Virus record (IMG/VR): IMGVR_UViG_3300028030_000029
Coordinates: 1 to 42,246 of that record
Reading direction: 5' to 3' (one strand)
Length of the DNA stretch: 42,246 bases
From: a virus
The translations under genes and the position numbers were made by a program. Below the pieces are notes generated by a model, which was not told the DNA's origin, made no database searches, and saw only the letters and a program-made list of their open reading frames with translations. Shown here piece by piece: positions 39,487-42,246 of this stretch (position 1 is the stretch's first letter; every line of letters starts with the position of its first letter).

Positions 39487-41127
39487 ATGAGCTGGTATAT
39501 GCCTAACATAACCGAAGAACAATTCGATGAAATCTATGCAGGTACACCTGTGATAGCTGAGAAACATCTATGGCAGAATGAACCTGAAAGTGATGAGGAC
39601 GCTTTGATTAACTACTACCCTAGTAAACTGTGGAGATTGACTAGTGGTATTTATAAAATCGAGAGTAAAGAAGGTGATTTGATACCTTTTGCGCCTAACT
39701 TCGCCCAGCATTATGTATATGCTCACTATTTAAAACACCCTAGAATGATTATTCTGAAGAGTAGACAGCAGGGAATATCTACCTTCTGGCTAATGTTCTT
39801 CTTCGATGAGGCTTTAGTGCAGGATAATATGAAGTTCGGTCTAATGGCTCAGGGTTTGAAGGAAGCCAAGACACTGAAGGAAAGGATAGTACGTGCATGG
39901 GAACATTTTCCCACAGAGCTAAAAGAATTCCTGGGCATTGGCGTTACTAAGCAAAACCACGATGAATTTAGCCTTACTAATGACAGTAAGATTTATATTG
40001 CCACCTCATTTCGTTCTGGTACCCTACAAGGGCTACACATATCTGAGTTCGGTATGATTGCCGCTAAGACTCCTGAGAAGGCTAAAGAAACTAAAACAGG
40101 GTCGATGCAGGCCATTAGAGGAGGCCTGCCGGTGATATTAGAGAGTACCGCGATGGGTAGGTCGAACATGTTCTATGATGAATGGATGAAAGCCGTGGGG
40201 CATACTGGCAACTTGGCTCCTAAAGATTTCCAGCCAGTATTCCTATCGTGGGCTGACGATCCCGATTGTAGAATTGACATACCTCAGATTATTGATTCTG
40301 AGGCTGAAACCTACTTCAAAGAAGGTTGTATAGAATACGAACTATATACAGGTAAGAAGCTTGAGTTAAGCAATGAGCAGAAATGGTGGTGGATTGCTCA
40401 ACTTAGAGAGTTCAATGGCGATAGAGAAATGATGGGACAAGAATATCCACTTTTTCCTGAGGAAGCATTTATGGCCACTAAAGACGGGTCTTACTGGTCA
40501 AAGCTATATAGAGCCGAAGTAGTAGCTAGAGGTCGATTGGTTGAGGGATTGTATGAGGCTAATCTGCCGGTTGATGTTGCTGTCGATTTGGGCATGAATG
40601 ATATGATGGTGTTAGTATTCTTTCAGACTTTTAATAATGAGCTGCGGGTTATTGACGAGTATCATAATAGCGGAGAAGGGATACTACACTACGTGAACAA
40701 AATGAGAGAGAAAGGCTATAAGTATAGGTCAGTCTACCTGCCGCATGACGCTGTTGTAAAAGAGCTAGGTACTGGTAAGAGTCGATATAGCATCTTTAGG
40801 GAAATGGGAGTACCTGTGAGGTTACTACCTAGAACTAGGAACGTGCAGAATGATATAGAACTTGTCAGAAAAGCTATACCTTATATGTGGTTCGATGCCG
40901 CTAAAACTAAATACCTACAGACAGCTATGGATGCTTATTCTCGTGAATGGGACGATAGATTAGGTGTTTTCAAAGATAGGCCACTACACAACGAATGGAG
41001 TCACCCTGCTGATGCCATAAGGTACATGGTGGTAGCTGCATATCACAAGATAAGACCTAAGGGTAGAGTGGATGAAGCCGTGATGAAGCGTAAACTAACT
41101 AATGTGGTCGATGGTCTAGCCTTGTAG
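39487..41127 (+). CDS. terL: Terminase large subunit
   Basis: A 546-residue packaging motor and nuclease. ATPase: KSRQQGIS (residues 91-98, the Walker A variant of terminases) and GLHISEFGMIA as Walker B/catalytic region. RNase H-like nuclease: VAVDLGMNDMMVLVFF (first Asp), a middle acid in VYLPHDAVVKE, and HPADAIRYMV (last Asp). It cuts concatemers and pumps DNA through the portal. It is the last gene of the rightward packaging pair and is followed by the 760-bp non-coding control region. Confidence 0.95.
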   Translation: MSWYMPNITEEQFDEIYAGTPVIAEKHLWQNEPESDEDALINYYPSKLWRLTSGIYKIESKEGDLIPFAPNFAQHYVYAHYLKHPRMIILKSRQQGISTFWLMFFFDEALVQDNMKFGLMAQGLKEAKTLKERIVRAWEHFPTELKEFLGIGVTKQNHDEFSLTNDSKIYIATSFRSGTLQGLHISEFGMIAAKTPEKAKETKTGSMQAIRGGLPVILESTAMGRSNMFYDEWMKAVGHTGNLAPKDFQPVFLSWADDPDCRIDIPQIIDSEAETYFKEGCIEYELYTGKKLELSNEQKWWWIAQLREFNGDREMMGQEYPLFPEEAFMATKDGSYWSKLYRAEVVARGRLVEGLYEANLPVDVAVDLGMNDMMVLVFFQTFNNELRVIDEYHNSGEGILHYVNKMREKGYKYRSVYLPHDAVVKELGTGKSRYSIFREMGVPVRLLPRTRNVQNDIELVRKAIPYMWFDAAKTKYLQTAMDAYSREWDDRLGVFKDRPLHNEWSHPADAIRYMVVAAYHKIRPKGRVDEAVMKRKLTNVVDGLAL

Positions 41128-41131
41128 GGTG

Positions 41132-41287
41132 CCTGTGACTCCCAGATACTTATTAGATTACATAATTTAATAATACCTAAAATTTCTGCGAGTGCACAAA
41201 GTGGTGTTAACCTGTGACTTCTAGATACTTATTAGATTACATAATTTAATAATACCTAAAATTTCTGCGAGTGCACAAAGTGGTGTT
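41132..41287. repeat. 77-bp tandem direct repeat
   Basis: The copies at 41132-41208 and 41211-41287 are identical except at two positions near the start (CCC against TCT before AGATAC). Each contains ATTAGATTACATAATTTAAT and ends GAGTGCACAAAGTGGTGTT. The repeat begins five bases after the terminase stop codon. It could be a packaging, recombination or regulatory site. Confidence 0.95.
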
Positions 41288-41497
41288 GGCCGCCATAGCC
41301 TCGCCTTATATTGAACATCAACCCCTCCCTCTTATACTCATAGATAATCACACCTAACCACTGCCAAACACATAATGATACCAATTATCATAAATGATTG
41401 TCACCAAGATTAATTGATAATAATCATTATAATATCCCTATTAATTCAATTTATTTAAATTTAAGAATCTATTAACCACTCATTAACCATACCATGG

Positions 41498-41503
41498 TAT
41501 AAT
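41498..41503 (+). promoter_or_regulatory. Early promoter P1 (-10 box)
   Basis: TATAAT preceded by TGG (extended -10). The AATCTTA dyad is absent here; the upstream sequence is ACCATACCATGG. The first palindrome CCAGG-AAC-CCTGG lies 16 bp downstream. Confidence 0.7.
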
Positions 41504-41561
41504 ATATTTAGAAAGAGGCCAGGAACCCTGGATGATTTCAAGAATTCATAAATTATCTCAT

Positions 41562-41594
41562 TTAATCTTATTTTAAGATGAATGAGGCTATAAT
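41562..41594 (+). promoter_or_regulatory. Early promoter P2
   Basis: Dyad TTAATCTTA-TTT-TAAGATGAA (41562-41582), a 6-bp gap and -10 TATAAT (41589-41594). Confidence 0.8.
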
Positions 41595-41652
41595 ATATTT
41601 AGAAAGAGGCCAGGAACCCTGGATGATTTCTAGAATTCATAAATTATCTCAT

Positions 41653-41685
41653 TTAATCTTATTTTAAGATAAATGATGATACAAT
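41653..41685 (+). promoter_or_regulatory. Early promoter P3
   Basis: Dyad TTAATCTTA-TTT-TAAGATAAA (41653-41673), a 6-bp gap and -10 TACAAT (41680-41685). Confidence 0.75.
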
Positions 41686-41736
41686 ATGACTAGAAATCGA
41701 CCAGGAACCCCTGGGTGATTTCATAAATTATTTCAT

Positions 41737-41769
41737 TTAATCTTATTTTAAGATAAATGATGGTACAGT
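41737..41769 (+). promoter_or_regulatory. Early promoter P4
   Basis: The same dyad (41737-41757), a 6-bp gap and a weaker -10 TACAGT (41764-41769) with TGG before it. The palindrome downstream extends to ACCAGG-AAC-CCTGGT. Confidence 0.65.
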
Positions 41770-41826
41770 ATGATTAGAAATCGACCAGGAACCCTGGTGA
41801 TTTCAAGAATTCATAAATTATCTCAT

Positions 41827-41859
41827 TTAATCTTATTTTAAGATAAATGATGATACAAT
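41827..41859 (+). promoter_or_regulatory. Early promoter P5
   Basis: The same dyad (41827-41847), a 6-bp gap and -10 TACAAT (41854-41859). No CCAGG palindrome follows; AAGGAG and the ATG at 41888 come next. Confidence 0.75.
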
Positions 41860-41887
41860 ATGATATACTAAAAATAAGGAGTGACCT

Positions 41888-42076
41888 ATGACACCACGAG
41901 ATTATATGAGAAAATTAACTGCCCTTTCTTGGGATATCCCAAGAGATAAACCTAAATTATTCTCTGAATATGACCGATTAAATGGGATTTTAGAGGATGT
42001 GATAGAGTATGGCGAGGAATCAAGATTCAAATATTTTAAGAAAGAATTCGAGAAATTCAAAGAGGCCCTGAAATAA
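41888..42076 (+). CDS. First early gene, small hypothetical protein
   Basis: A 62-residue basic protein (MTPRDYMRKLTALSWDIPRDKPKLFSEYDRLNGILEDVIEYGEESRFKYFKKEFEKFKEALK) with AAGGAG upstream, sitting directly behind five stacked promoters. It is helical and charged. This is the position of early host-takeover proteins in many virulent phages, and its small size fits an inhibitor or modifier of a host target. No family is recognised. Confidence 0.85.
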   Translation: MTPRDYMRKLTALSWDIPRDKPKLFSEYDRLNGILEDVIEYGEESRFKYFKKEFEKFKEALK

Positions 42077-42118
42077 GAGGCCTCTTAGATGGATTGTGGG
42101 CATATCTCAAGGGATATG
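42074..42118. repeat. Palindrome and hairpin after the first early gene
   Basis: TAAGAGGCCTCTTA (42074-42087) is a perfect 14-bp palindrome that includes the stop codon. CATATC (42101-42106) pairs with GATATG (42113-42118) around TCAAGG. The GAGGCC core also occurs in the hairpin at 525-544. These could limit readthrough or be processing sites. Confidence 0.5.
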
Positions 42119-42119
42119 A

Positions 42120-42246
42120 CCTAAATCTATCTATTTAAAGGAATCAATTATGACCAAAAAAGAAATTTGGACTAAGGTATCGGAAATCGCGGCTAACCAC
42201 AATCTTTCAGAGGTGGTTATTAAAGAATTGGCAGAGATTCTTGAAC
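42120..42246. repeat. 127-bp terminal direct repeat, right copy
   Basis: Identical to 1-127; see the left copy. The unique genome is therefore 42,119 bp. Confidence 0.95.
42150..42246 (+). CDS. Partial copy of the gene at 31
   Basis: The start of the gene at 31-516 is repeated here because the window runs past the circle junction. It is cut off by the end of the window and is not a separate gene. It shows that the early promoter array at 41498-41859 reads into that gene. Confidence 0.95.
   Translation, partial: MTKKEIWTKVSEIAANHNLSEVVIKELAEILE

Larger units (their letters stand above)
41519..41820 (+). repeat. Tandem promoter units, 84-91 bp period
   Basis: Four units, each made of a CCAGG-AAC-CCTGG palindrome (41519-41531, 41610-41622, 41701-41714 with one extra C, and 41785-41797), the sequence GATTTC(A/T)AGAATTCATAAATTAT (shortened in unit three), a TTAATCTTA dyad and a -10 box. 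Starting from P1 the -10 boxes are 91, 91, 84 and 90 bp apart. Copies have drifted by a few bases, so the array is not recent. Confidence 0.92.
41128..41887. other. 760-bp non-coding control region
   Basis: No convincing gene. From left to right: a 77-bp direct duplication (41132-41287), about 200 bp of AT-rich unique sequence with a C-rich stretch near 41310-41370 and a short symmetric element TTGATAATAATCATTA (41411-41426), then the tandem promoter/palindrome array (41498-41859). Being the largest non-coding stretch, and next to the terminase gene, it may also hold a packaging-start site. Confidence 0.8.

Noticed and set aside
41411-41429. A Fur-box-like symmetric sequence TTGATAATAATCATTA
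   Set aside because: It lacks several positions of the 19-bp Fur consensus, and such A/T symmetric strings are frequent in this composition.
41132-41820. Repeats resembling a CRISPR array
   Set aside because: Unit lengths (77 bp twice, then 84-91 bp units) and internal promoters do not fit a repeat-spacer pattern, and no cas genes are present.

Overview
The window looks like the complete genome of a tailed, podovirus-like, apparently virulent bacteriophage. The first 127 bases (1-127) are repeated exactly as the last 127 (42120-42246). The sequence is therefore one turn of a circular map of about 42,119 unique bp, either circularised by assembly overlap or truly redundant at the ends. I see no integrase, no recognisable lysogeny module, no phage RNA polymerase, no tRNA and no CRISPR array. 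The DNA is AT-rich, ribosome-binding sites are AAGGAG-like, a small lipoprotein has a lipobox, and the endolysin is a signal-less GH19 enzyme; together these suggest a Gram-negative host. AT-rich promoters with a TTTTAAG block upstream of TATAAT would fit Campylobacterota, but that is a weak inference.

Layout. (1) 1-5152, plus strand: an early gene, a coiled-coil HNH nuclease, a strongly palindromic AT-rich region (1362-2347, candidate origin or control region), a small HTH-like protein and a primase-helicase. (2) 5178-9562, plus: a promoter followed by a tightly packed accessory operon with two pentapeptide-repeat proteins, a tandem duplicated WRIKP-type pair, a HTH protein, several small unknowns and a two-helix membrane protein. 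(3) 9571-20404, plus: replication, nucleotide and lysis genes, comprising a Dda/RecD-like helicase, SSB-like protein, family A DNA polymerase, a thymidylate-synthase-family enzyme with the dCMP-type Asn-to-Asp change, a FEN-type exonuclease, an HTH regulator, an SF2 helicase, a putative holin, GH19 endolysin, ATP-dependent DNA ligase and VRR-NUC nuclease. (4) 20352-38828, minus: one long virion operon read from right to left, with scaffold, capsid, decoration protein, adhesins and fibres, tail tube proteins, ejection proteins and portal. (5) 38979-41127, plus: terminase small and large subunits, divergent from the virion operon. (6) 41128-41887: a 760-bp non-coding control region with a 77-bp direct duplication and an array of five tandem promoters firing into a small early gene (41888-42076) and, across the circle junction, into the gene at 31.

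With no RNA polymerase of its own, the phage must use host RNA polymerase. The most striking feature of the window is a shared regulatory code. A dyad built on the half-site AATCTTA lies at a fixed distance (5-6 bp) upstream of seven TATAAT-like boxes, in front of the early, accessory, SSB-side and HTH-regulator operons. The same half-site recurs as 11-bp phased direct repeats in two other intergenic regions, and it is reduced to one half at the terminase promoter. This suggests one DNA-binding regulator coordinating the genome; the 81-residue HTH protein at 16626-16871, itself behind the only perfect copy of the dyad, is the leading candidate.
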